From the NCBI GenBank assembly GCA_914767715.1, contig OU612066.1:15321001-15381000 (forward strand): 60,000 bases of DNA, written 5' to 3'. The translations under genes and the position numbers were made by a program. The notes under the pieces were generated by a model that ran no database searches, was not told the DNA's origin, and saw only the letters and a list, made by a program, of their open reading frames with translations. Shown piece after piece: positions 1-11,900 of the stretch. The DNA is from Membranipora membranacea. Taxonomy: Eukaryota; Bryozoa; Gymnolaemata; Cheilostomatida; Membraniporidae. How positions within the stretch are numbered: position 1 is the first letter of the stretch; each line of letters begins with the position of its first letter.

Positions 1-1724
1 TTTATGAGTACTTGTCTTCATGTCGTTCCCTCCCCGTTCCCTCCCCATTCTCCTCGGTGCTTTTAGAATGCATCTAATTTTCAGTCTGACATTTCTTGAC
101 CTTGCTAAGCCTATATGTGGTCATCATAAACTATCAGATCACACCTACGATCAATGATTTAAAAAGTATGTTTGACCTGATATGGCTGATTTTATAATTA
201 TAATTATGGCGGGCAAAGGTTATATTTATGCCTGTGAACCTCAAGGGTATGGAATCTCGTTTGAGGTCCTGATAATAATTATATGATGCACCGGAGTCAA
301 TAGTGTTACTCCCCCAGCTATAGTGAAATGAAATCCTATCATAACTAAGCATCTACAACCACAAATAGAGCCTTCCCAAAACTAGCTTTTCATTGTGGTC
401 TTCAATCAAACACAAGTCTTGCAAAGAAGCAGATTTCAATGACCAGTAGCTTGCGCCAATGAAGAGGGAGCTCATTGCTTGCGCCCTTCAACACAGGATT
501 TTTCACACAGGAAAAGGCCACTCTCTGAACGCGCAGCGCCCTGCAGAGTGCAGACTCTCTTGAAGTAGCTGTTTTAACATCACAGCTTTACTACTTTTAT
601 AAATTCATGTAAATCATGTTTTTAATACTGTACTTCTCGTAAGGCTGCGGGTGGCATCTCGTTTTTCAGTAACGATGAAGAAAATCTAGATTTACTGAGA
701 ATTCATGACTTTCGATAGGGCATATTTTTTATCTGAACAGGACCAACTTTACATTTATTATGATTTCACTAAGTAATGTAAGTAAAGTGACTTACCTTAG
801 CCGCTCAGAGTTTGATAGGTTACTGTGAGCTCGGTCATAACGACAAAGCTGACATTACTATTCCTTCCTAGAAGATAATCCGCTAAAAAGTTCAAACCGA
901 GATGATTGAGTGAGTATAAACTTCTCCAGTGGGAAGTTGAATATCTAACTTGTTCTAAATTTATTGGTATCTATCAGTTATACGCTGTTATTCAGCTCCC
1001 TCAATGGTGTTATGCTTACGCTACTGGGACTGGGTTCAATGACTGGACTAACCAAGTCAACACCGAATTCAAGAATGTTTGCTACTACTATCATAAATAA
1101 TCAGCCAATCGCTTGCATGATACGCATGAAATAGCACTATATTAGCTCCATCACAAGGGTTGTATTGTATTGCCTGTATACATTCATATATATATATATA
1201 TATATATCAAGGCCTGTATGTAACAATACTATAATTGAGCTAAGGATCATAATACCAATCCAATCCCCACAATCAAGCGATTTGAATGGCATTGCTGCCC
1301 ATTCAAACTATGGATTAATAGTGTTGATCTGCACTTACACTAGCAAACAATACAAAATAAAAATAATGCACATTTTTGAACTCATATAAAGCAGACTAAA
1401 GAGAAAAGGTATAGAGAAGAATTTGATAGGGTGAAACCAAGGTCACAACACACAACTCGTCAGCTGTGTAGCAGCAGAATTTTAATAACATAATACTCTC
1501 TGCAATCTACTGTTCACACTGCAAACGAACGATCTCGGTAGCTTGATGACTGCTTCTCAGCGTTTTGTAATAAGGCGTACACGTGAAGAAATTTTTTAAT
1601 TTACTATTATAGACAATTTAGCAGAGACATTGCACGATTCTAGGAATATGATCGCTTTTCCTCATTGGCAGTTGTCACCAACCAAGAGCCCCCATGCCTC
1701 TACACGCATTTCCCAGAATCAAGT

Positions 1725-2098
1725 TTAAAGGGCAACCAGGGTTTCAAACAACTTCTCATTTATTAATAGCAGATTGCACCTTCTGCATAGGGAAAATAGA
1801 AAATCTAATTCGGATGATTATTCAGCCAGAATTTGTGTGAAACATTTCATCCATCAGGTACTCAAACTCAGCTAAAATAGAATACCACAGAGCAGTTTCC
1901 TTTTCCTGTTATTATTTAGCCTGTGCTCTATCATCATTACAGCAATGTCTTGGAACCTCCCCTAAACTGAAGTTTTACCAAGCTTAGAGTCAGCAACTAC
2001 TTTGAGTTTTGCATCGCGTAATGCACAAAACTGATGCTGCCTAGCACATTATTTACTACCCATTAATGCATTACTGCGAAACCTTGGTTGCCCTTTAA
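1725..2098. mobile_element. MITE with TTAA-flanked terminal inverted repeats
   Basis: The left end reads TTAAAGGGCAACCAGGGTTTC and the right end, reverse-complemented, TTAAAGGGCAACCAAGGTTTC: 20 of 21 bases match. The ends coincide with TTAA tetranucleotides, the target duplication of piggyBac-type elements. About 374 bp, no coding capacity. Superfamily is inferred from the TTAA only. Confidence 0.65.
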
Positions 2099-2469
2099 GT
2101 AGTAAAAGTACATCTCTCTGGTAGGACGCAGCATAGCAATAATCATTTGGCTTGAAGCGGGAAACAAAAAACTTGAAAACTCATTTCTATTGATTTACAA
2201 ATTAAAAATTACTTGATACACATAACACATTCCCAGTCCCACTCCCGTGTGCCATTGTGTCTCATAACCTGTTTTGGCAGTAATATTTTTCTTTCTTTCC
2301 TGCATCCAAAATTAATTGTATTTTATCTCCTAGAATCTAGATCATTGTAATGGCCAAGACACATTCACCATGTTTCCCTGTGAATTTTGAGGTCGGCCTA
2401 GATCGAGCTGAGTTGTCACCTCTTGGCTCGATCTCGAAATATGCAGCCATTTCCATGATAGAGCTGCGA

Positions 2470-2541
2470 AAAAAAAAACCACCACCCGAGCCTCCTGCGT
2501 CAGTGTTTTTGATGCTAACCACTCGGCCACGCCAGCTCGCT
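2470..2541 (-). repeat. tRNA-like (Ser/Leu-type) repeat head
   Basis: The minus strand reads GCGTGGCCGAGTGGTTAGC, a typical Ser/Leu tRNA D-arm with A box, followed by a GCTCGGGTGG segment and a run of ten T's that could end Pol III transcription. The anticodon arm does not fold cleanly, so it is a SINE head or tRNA pseudogene rather than a working tRNA. Confidence 0.4.
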
Positions 2542-5135
2542 GATAGGGGCAACCTCAACCTTTGAGCTGAGCGCGAGCTGGGAGGCATTTCCATAGCTCG
2601 AAGAATCTCTTAGTTGGCTTCAGCTCGACCTCAAAATGAACATGGAAACGCAGAGAATGTCCACCTCAGAGCTCACTGATCAGGTTTGAGCATGCACGTA
2701 ACTGATAGATTGAGCATGATTTAACTTAGGCCCTATGTCCCGTCAGTATCTGAAACTCGGATTGAATGTGAGCACTCGAAACTAAGAGTGGACATTGGAT
2801 ACACTTGAGGTATTGTAGTTAAGTGATTGCTTATTTTCAGAGATGCACACAGGCTATGTCATAACTCGAAAACAGCGTGACCTCAGGGTGCAATTGTATT
2901 GAAAGTTGGCGTGAAGTTCAGCCGTGGCTAACGGGTCTGTCTTCGTCCCATTAATTGTATAAATAAGGTGGTTGTATTCACCTGCAGATTAAAGCCATGA
3001 CCGACTTCGACATAAATTCGACTAGTCAACCCTGGCTGGCCACTGACAAAAACTAGGCTCAATTAAAATATTTGTCATTTGGTTGCGCATGGACTTTCAT
3101 GCAAAATTACATGGGTAACATTGCCAACATATACAAAAATGACTGTTACCACTGTGGTTGACCATGATATCCAACTATCGCACCCAAGATATCATCAGAG
3201 GGTCATTATTATATCATCCTAATTTTGCATATCCTTCTCAGGAACCAAATAGGTTTCAGACAACAAGACTCTGCGGAATTAGTTGCATCTCTCGACTCAG
3301 CCCTCTCAATGGGTTGTGGTGTATTAGCAGACTGATAAACCAACCAACTCACAATCCCAGATGTCCAAATAATTTACCATAATAGTGCATAGATATGAAA
3401 ATGGCTTTTGCGAGCAAACTTTGACCAGATAATTTTAGGACATAGTTGCTATGGATGTACTACAATCTTTCTCAAACTTCATATTGCATAACCTGCATAC
3501 ATGCGTGATCTGTAAACAACTTTGCTCTACGACAGATAATGCGATGCAGCTATTTATCAACACTTTGTATCCATCAATGGTACCATTGGTACCATGTAGG
3601 ACCCAGTGAGCTTTCAAATACATGCCAGCTCAATATATTGAGTGTCTAAAAACTGCAGTTGTACTAGTTTTTCACTGTTGATGCAGAATTACTAGACCGA
3701 TATGAAGTTAAACCTAATCTGCCTTCATTACGAATCATCCGTGTTATTACATGTAGGCTGGCAGTCAGAGTAGAGCAACTCCAGAAACAATAACATCTGT
3801 CAAGATTTAGTCTAGGCAAGACCAACCTGATCAAGCTCAAGGAATCAGAGGTAAAATACTGAGTTGCTGTGCTCCTAGTAGAACAACCACTTACATATTG
3901 ACTCCTCAAATAATATTATATTTATTATGCACTACAAATACAATACTAGACGATCTTATCGACCAACTTTTCATTTTAACCCGCTTTTTGGATATTTATG
4001 ATTACACAAATACAGAACAAGAACTCATAAACTCAGTGAACGGTCAGCAATTCTTATATTCAGTTTTAGTGACTTTTTCATGCAAAGACTGCATGATAAT
4101 CATGTATTCATGTATTCATGTATATCATGTATTCAGCAATCGGAATTTATGAAAATCCAAGCAAACCATTCTGATTTTGAATTCCTTTGAAACTCTATCC
4201 ACCCCAAAGGATAAGTGACAGAATTCTTTTACCTGAACTTGAATTCATTTGTCAGGGGATATTTCATTGTATGTAGAACATGCGATTTTTGCCTCAGTTT
4301 GTCACAAAATATGTTGTGTCACTCGTCCTTGCCGGGGTCATAAAAGATGTGGGGATAACTCCATATAAAAGCAAATAATATATGAACTGATTTCATTCAT
4401 ATAACATAGAGCGTACCTACCACTAGCAGATAATTGATTTAAATTGCATTCAGTTTTGCTCATAATACTTCAATTGTTACTCTCTGGGTAAAGCTGGTGT
4501 AGTCATTGATTAGATTAGTAAGCTGTTAGCATTTAAAATGTTGATGCAAATTAGAACAATTATAGAGATTGTATATTACCATGTAATGAAAAAAAGAAAT
4601 CCTACCATTCAATTGTACCCCTATTACAATTCCCGAACCCGGAGCAAGCTCTTTCAACGGCGCCGCGCCATAGCCGTCGGTGAACCCAGAATCTATATAC
4701 ATGTACGTGGCAAAATAACAAGTATCTGGGTCAAATGACCATTAGTACTGGTGTATGCACAAAGAATACTGCTATAATACTGATATTGCACAATTAATTG
4801 TATTTCGCCACGGGAAACAGCTAAAATAATGTTCAAAATGACAAACCAAGTATGATTGGCTACTGCAATGAGTAACCTGTAGTAAGTGAGGTCATTATAA
4901 ATAAATTACTCGGTTCCTTTTAGCTCGAATATGGTAATTAAAGGGGGAGTAAAGACGTAATAAAATCTTTGTAAAAATTAAATTCATTTCATCCAATAAA
5001 TCGAACTGACTCTTTCCAACCGAATTTTCCAAAACTATGAGGCATGGGAAGCAATCAAGATGGAATGGAGTTAATATCAAAGACGGTTCTTGAGAGTGAG
5101 CAAGCGTCTACATCTAACGCTGCTGCAATTCACAT

Positions 5136-5948
5136 TCAAGTCTCTACTTCCATCATGGAAGCAGCATGTGCTAATTCTCTAGCTCGGATTACATCAGCAG
5201 GACTAATGTAGCCTGAGTCACCACTGGAACTCTCTTCGTAGCCTTTCAAAGTTGGGGACGGTGGTCCAGATAGCTCTTCGATTGAGTCATGGGTGCTGGA
5301 GCCACTTGAAATAATGTCTAAATGAGGGGCAACTATGGATGTATGCACAATGTAGTCAGCAGAATTTGGTTGGCTGGCAGCGGATGATCCAGATCCAGAT
5401 CCAGATCCAGATCCTGAATAATAGTCTGAACTCGGTCCCGAATCGGGATCAATCGAAGTGTGTATAAGATAGTCACCGTAATAGGACGGAGTGTCAGTAT
5501 TATTAGAACCTACTATCTTATTTGTCTTGTTGGCTATATCAGCATGAGATATGTATGTGTTTGTTTTTATATTGGCATAGTTTGACGGATTATCCCCACT
5601 TTCTCCACCCGCATGTTGATGTGGCTTTTGGAGGAAATCACCAAGTTGTATGACAACACGATCGTCGTCTTCATCGGAATCTGGGGCAAGGAACATCTGC
5701 ACACTTAGACTGTCCTCGGGTTGGTCCGGTGGTGGTGGTTCACATCCACTGTGAAACTGTTCAAAATATTCATCTGGTAGCTGAGAAAAGTTTAAGCTCT
5801 CCACACTTTGTGTGTCTAAAAGGGCATTAGGAGTGTAGGTGGTATTTAGCATATTTAACCTGACTGGCTTTGCGCCGCTGTTGAGGTTGGAGAACTGCAG
5901 AAGTCGCTTTGTTTCCGGCATCTCAAACTCACTTATAGCTGGAAAAAC
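5136..5948 (-). CDS. Receptor exon 19: cytoplasmic tail with tyrosine motifs and degron
   Basis: The last coding exon gives 270 residues (914-1183). Visible motifs: Y974-F-E-Q (YxxQ, the STAT3-type docking consensus of gp130 and Domeless); Y1037-A-N-I (YxN, Grb2-SH2 type); three related motifs at Y1045 (YISHADI), Y1073 (YLIHTSI) and Y1112 (YIVHTSI); a Ser-Gly repeat at 1091-1101; and D1157-S-G-Y-I-S, which matches the DSGxxS beta-TrCP phosphodegron. The sequence is otherwise Ser/Asp/Asn-rich and low complexity, as in cytokine receptor tails. The start is set by the acceptor TTATTTCAG at phase 0, not by the upstream in-frame ATG, which lies in the intron. Confidence 0.85.
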   Translation of the reverse strand, partial: VFPAISEFEMPETKRLLQFSNLNSGAKPVRLNMLNTTYTPNALLDTQSVESLNFSQLPDEYFEQFHSGCEPPPPDQPEDSLSVQMFLAPDSDEDDDRVVIQLGDFLQKPHQHAGGESGDNPSNYANIKTNTYISHADIANKTNKIVGSNNTDTPSYYGDYLIHTSIDPDSGPSSDYYSGSGSGSGSGSSAASQPNSADYIVHTSIVAPHLDIISSGSSTHDSIEELSGPPSPTLKGYEESSSGDSGYISPADVIRARELAHAASMMEVET

Positions 5949-8900
5949 CTGAAATAAAATCAACAGCGTTATGAGTTACATGAGTAACACGGAGGTCATG
6001 AGGTTGCGGAAACTGAACAGACACACTTCTAGAACCATTCATTGCATAAGGCTGGAGCCTGGTGAAACTGTTGAGGATGATATCCTTACTCTGTGGTTAT
6101 ATCACCAAGAAATCATTCCTCTCATTGTAGACAGCGCTGATTAACATGCTAGCCAGACATGCATAACTTGTTAATTCAATTGCTCTACATAAGTAACAAT
6201 CATTTGACACAATTTACAAGGCTAAACTAAAAATGTAAACAAGTACTGGGAATAGTTGAGCATCATATTACCATAACAAGATGACACCCCTACAGACTAT
6301 TCCCTTTTACACTATTGGTATATATTCATGTAATGACTGGCTGATTATACAAGAAAGTAAGATGACTGCCAAGGCACGCCCTGTCATCCTAGCCTGGGCA
6401 GGCTGTGGGGGTCGGGAGGGGACACCCATCCACCCCGAGAGGCCTACCAAGGCAGGTCCTGTCACCCAATGTCAGTTAGTTTGGATGCCACCATGAGACA
6501 GCAACAATTTATGATGATATTTCTGAGCAGATATCATGTCATATCAATCAGCCCAGTATCAGTACATCTCGAGTACACTAAAGTCCCCTTCCAGTTTCGT
6601 TTAAATTAATAGTTACAAAAAGACTTTGTAGTCCTAAAAAAATTAACATGCGGTGTTTGGGTGTCAGAGACTCATAACTTCTAGGTTTTTTGATGGTTAC
6701 AGGGTGCAAATCAGTGGATTCAGACTCTGTTGGGCAGACTTTTAATCTATCGGTCATAACAGGGACGAAGTTCCAACCTCATTTTCTCTTTTTTAAATAT
6801 TGGTCTTTTCTTACCAGTAGGGGTGTGCTGCTGTTGTTATTACTATATGGTAAGTTATAGGGTTGGATACAGGGTTTATCCTTACCAGAAAGGGGTACTG
6901 CTGCTGTGAGTACTATGATATGCTATGTTATAGGGGTGGATACAGGGTTTATCCTTACCAGGAGGGGCGTACTGCTGTTATGAGTACTATGATATGGTAT
7001 GTTGTAGGGATGGAGAATTGGGCTGCCGCACTCTTCAAGGTCATCATCCGGCTGATATTCCTCCTCACTTTCCTCATCTTGCAGCTCAAACTCCAGAGCA
7101 GTTTGGGGCTGAACTAATTTAGGATGAGCCATCTTCTTAGCATTCCAAGAATGTCTAGACAAAAAATATTAATACAAAATATAAAACTGTATTGATAATG
7201 AGGAACTTAGGTATTGGTGACCTAACATTGCGCATTCAAATTCCTTGGAGAACTGCATATTCCCCATAACAAACTGATTTATGATGAGTTTATATTCAAA
7301 CCTATTCAAATGTCAAATCAATTTGCGTTTTTTTCTTAGAATCTAGGGAAAAGCCTATTAATCAATGCAAATCAGCATATCTTCACAGAGTAAGGATATA
7401 CAGAGGGGACACTTCAATGATAGTTATAGTGCCTGAGGTTTTTGAATCACTGGGGGAAAATTGTGCACAGCTGGATGCCAAAAACTCATCATCTCTATAT
7501 GTTATAATGGCATTTTTCTTGCAAACATCCCTACCTTTGATGGGCCATAATTCATTCTGTATTTATCCTAAAGACTGATTTCCAACTTTGTTGGAATGTC
7601 CAACCTACAAGCTATACACCATATCGTTGTCATTTTTTGCTAGGATACATAGGCTATGAGCTATCTGTGTTTTTAAAATGAGTTACATCATTTTGACTTA
7701 CATGTGGCCTAGGTCAATACATAGACATTTCCTAATCTTGATGACCAGAAGTTTATAAATTGTCACATGTCACATCTATATGATAAAACTCATTTTACAA
7801 ATGCAGATATCTCTTAGCCTATGTATCTTAGCAAAAAATGACACCAATATGGTGTATAGCTCGAAGCTCGGACATTTCAACAAAGTTTGAAATCAGTCTT
7901 TAGGATAAATGCAGAATGAATTATGGCCCATCAAAGGTAGGGATGTCTGCAAGAAAAATGCCATTATAACATATAGAGATGATGAGTTTTTGATACCAGC
8001 TGTGCACGATTTTCCCCCAGTGAATCAAAAACCACAGGCACTATAACAATCATTGAAGTGTCCTCTCTATATATCCTTAGTCTGTGATATCTTACTCAAA
8101 GGTCATGACAACCTTTGCTTTGTTTGAGTGCAAGAACAGCTCAAATCAGTTTTGTACTGTCTGATTGGTAATCTAGGGCAACGTCACTGAGTCCCGACGG
8201 GCCCTTTTCAAGCCTCAGGCTACCTCTCGCTCACACAATACTTTTAGATCTCAAAACATATATGCTGTGAACAGACTAAAAAAAATTTTAAATTTTGATG
8301 AGGTACCAAAATAATGTCTATCAGATTATTGAGAAAGAATAATTTTGTTATCTAATGCTTTTTTCTTGGTGTCTCATTAAACAAAAAAAAGCGCTGATAC
8401 TGGCTATCAGCGCATTAAATTTGGTAAGGGAGTGAAACAAAATAAGCCAAAATAAGTGGAGTGAATATTGGCTTGTTTTGGGTGAGACAAGTTATAGCTA
8501 GCTTAGGAGGAAGTTTGTATCAAATAAACAACGTTGCGTCAGTCTAAGCTAGCCATATCAATTGCACACGCGACAAGGGACATTCTTTCAGTTTCGAATA
8601 CCTTACGTACGGACTTGATTATATTTAATAAAGAGAAAAAGTTCAAATCTAAGCTTTATTTATCTAATAACTCACTTGTAGCACCACACAGATATAAAGC
8701 TAAGTGGAACAATAATCAGTAAGACACAAGCCATGATTATCAGTCCCAGCTCATAGGGCAGCAAACCTAAAACAGACAAAACATATAAAAACAAAACAAA
8801 AACAAAAAACAAACATATAAACAAACCTACAGAGGTGTGATCGATGGAAGTGAGCCTTTAGCAAAGAATGTTTATAACATACTTTTATATACTAGAACTG

Positions 8901-11900
8901 ATAAGATCAGAGACCACCGAAAAGGAGCAAAACTATTCGGCTCAGTTGGACAGATCATAGCTTAGTTCACTCATGGTTCACTGGTGAACATATATACGAT
9001 TCATTTGCCTGTATTTGGAGTTGCTCCCCTGCCCATTGGAGGAAAAACAACTCCGAATTTAAGCAAATAGATCAATATTGATCTAGAGCATGGGTGGGCA
9101 ACCTTTTTCTAAAAAAATTCCACATTTTACACAGGCTCAACACAATAAGGCGCAACATATCTTTCAGGTAAAAAATCGGAACCGGAGTAACAACTATGTA
9201 CAAACTAAAACAGATTTATTTGTAAAAGCTGTGGTATGTTGCAAGGAACTTCAGCTCAACAGAAATACTAATTTAAAAAATCTTGTGAAGTTTTGCATGT
9301 GTATGGAAAAGGGCAGGGTTGGTGTGGGAGGGGTGCTGGCAACCCTCCGCAACGGGGAAGTTTTTTGCGAATGCCTGTAAAATTAGATGCAATCTGGAAC
9401 ATTTCAGCGATAAAGCAGGAGCATTTGTAACATGTAAACTTGTTGATACTCATCTGCATTTCTTGTTCAAGGTGACAGATTTGCTAAAAAAACAAATTAC
9501 TATGATATTAACGACAATTTTTATTCAAATTTCCAAAGGTCACCGTTCTGGGTAATTTTGAAAATAAAGCACTTGAAAAAGGAGTTAACACCAATACAGT
9601 TAAGATGATTATGTCTAGAAACGGCTTTGGAAGCTACATGCTTAATGCTGAATGCTGGGCACTCTTTTGAAATATATTGTGCCTACATACTTGAATATCA
9701 AGATTACAAAATGCGAGATGGGGATCGAAATTAATGTGTAATATATATCTTTTCAGGCATAAGGCCACAATCAGCCCGCAAAATATTGTTTATATTAGGC
9801 CGCACTGGAAAATAGACCAGGTTGCCGACAGCTGATCTAGAGGTATGTAGGACTTTTACTTCCACCCAATAGGAATTAGCGGTGTAAAATTCTAAAATCC
9901 GACAATATCTCACAAACACAACTATGTCTGAGAATTAAACCCACAGCTTTTTTGCAGCCCATTAGGTAATTGTTACTGAGACATAATTCATCTCATGTCA
10001 TATGCTGCCTGGTAAAAAAAGAACTGTGGCAAGCTTTAAACGAATAGGAATATCTATGATTGGTGTTACACGTCACAAATACAACGACACAACAAATTAT
10101 ACAGGCGATTTGGTCTAGATAAAAAATGAACATAATAAGGAGATTGCAATTGCCGCTATCTGAACTTATGACAGGCCGTACATGGGCAGCTACTATAAGA
10201 GAACTGAATAATAGTATAATCTGTGACAAGTTTGCATGAATGAATGAAAATAATTAAGAAATCATAGCAATAGCTGCTGTTATTTAAACTCACATGGGAG
10301 AAGTGTAAAGCAGATTACATGACAATTATTTTATAAGATAACTCCTAGGAGCACAGAGTTTAACAATGGGTATATCCAGGGCCGTATATTCTAAAAAATT
10401 TCACTCACTGACTTTCTAGAGATGAGCATAATGATCGGGCGCAGCCCGATCCACATGCCGTAGGCGTGGCGGAGAGGGCGTGGGAGGGGCGCTTTAGCGC
10501 CCTCTCACCACAGAAATTTTTGCATATCGGTAGCAAAATAGTGCAAGCAGAGAGGTATTTCGATAGCCCACTGAGCTGTTGGGTACTTGCAGAAAACAAC
10601 TCAATAGCAGTAGAAGATTACGGTAAAAATGCTCCAGTTATAAAGCACCCATTTGGAAAAAAAATCTGACCCTGTTGAGACCTGAACCTACAACATTCTT
10701 AATGCACAGTGAGTACAGGCAGACGCTCTACACACTGAGCTATTCAGCCTGGCTATTTATGGGGGCTTTGATATGACCTGGTTCTTTAGTGATTAGCCTT
10801 TGAACCTTGGAAATTTCTATCAAAGGTGGCTTTGAACCATTGATACTACTATTGAAGCAGATTTTAAAAGCTTTGACCAGGCACTAAGGCTTAAATGATT
10901 TGCTCAGGTATGACTGTTCGTTTAGATATTAGCCTTTGAGCCATAGAAAATTCTATTTGAGTAAATTTTAACCATCAACATTTCTATTGAAGCAGATTTT
11001 ACACATTTTGCCCAGGCACTTAGGCTTTATTAAGTTGCACTGATGATTGATTGGGGATTGCACATAGACAAAACATTTTTATGCAACCTCATAGATATAG
11101 ACAAAACTATGTCTATGGGATTGAATAGAAATGGCTAGAAAAAGCCAAAAAACCTGTGCTGGCTGTTGCAAGTTTTCTATCTCATAGCATCACCTGCTGT
11201 TTTTCATACTAGTCCCAAAGAGAAGATCTGGTATGAATCTAGTTCTCTTGACAATAATTGAGGATGGATAGGCAAAACTGTAGGTGTTTATTGTGTGCAA
11301 AAATAGGGCTCAGCTGCCACATAAGTTGTCAGAAGTCCCCTATGAGAGTTGCTTCATGGGCATTACCTTAATACCACCTCCAAACCTATCGGTTTTTCGG
11401 TGGGATGAAAACCTCAATAAAAATGTGTAATAATCATAATGTCATGCTAAAAAAGTTATTAGGGATTTTAAGATTGTGACCATTATGATTGCTGATCTAT
11501 TGATTGTCACACATATGGAGAGAAATCCCAAGGTTTTTTAATGTTCTAAAATTATGAAGCGTAGTTGGTCATTTCAAAATGAGGAAACTTTCAACAACAA
11601 AAAAAGCCTACACTCTAAAACTTGGTGACCTAACGACATCATATCAGTATTGAAGTGCAAATTTCCCTAATATTCTTCAAAATATTGTTATCTTAGTACA
11701 CTAAAAAGCTCCACAAAAAACAAAAGGCCCAAGATACACTGATAAGCCAGCCCGCAATACTCAACAGCAAGTACGCTATTTTCTTGTACTCTTACACAAC
11801 AAAATTTCACAAAACGTTCCTCTGACCTTGAGATCCGGCCTATTGCTCTATGAAGGACAAGCACCTACCTCGACTGTCTGTCTGTGCAAAAATAGGAGAG

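Larger units (their letters stand above)
1..5135. other. 3' flank of the receptor gene; no gene supported
   Basis: Only short open frames (at most about 85 codons) without splice-supported partners or recognisable domains. It holds a TTAA-flanked MITE (1725-2098), a tRNA-like repeat (2470-2541), an AT microsatellite (1184-1207) and a short ATGTATTC repeat around 4100-4134. The receptor 3' UTR must lie in the upper part, but I see no AATAAA on the minus strand within the first kilobase after the stop. Confidence 0.6.
8767..11868. other. Receptor intron between exons 17 and 16
   Basis: Contains the hAT element, a GC-rich palindromic patch around 10436-10503 (complementary GGGCGC...GCGCCC stretches) and the tRNA-like repeat. 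No further exon was needed: exon 16 ends in phase 1 and exon 17 starts in phase 1. Confidence 0.6.

Noticed and set aside
2337-2594. Overlapping open frames on both strands around 2.4 kb
   Set aside because: They are made by a tRNA-like repeat and its inverted flanks; both strands being open reflects the repeat, not a gene.
5373-5430. Ser-Gly repeats with acidic flanks as glycosaminoglycan attachment sites, tempting because NDST is next door
   Set aside because: They lie in the cytoplasmic tail, after the membrane helix, so they never meet the Golgi xylosyltransferase.
9090-9380. 96-codon open frame on the plus strand
   Set aside because: It lies within the hAT-type element, starts in its terminal repeat and shows no transposase motif.
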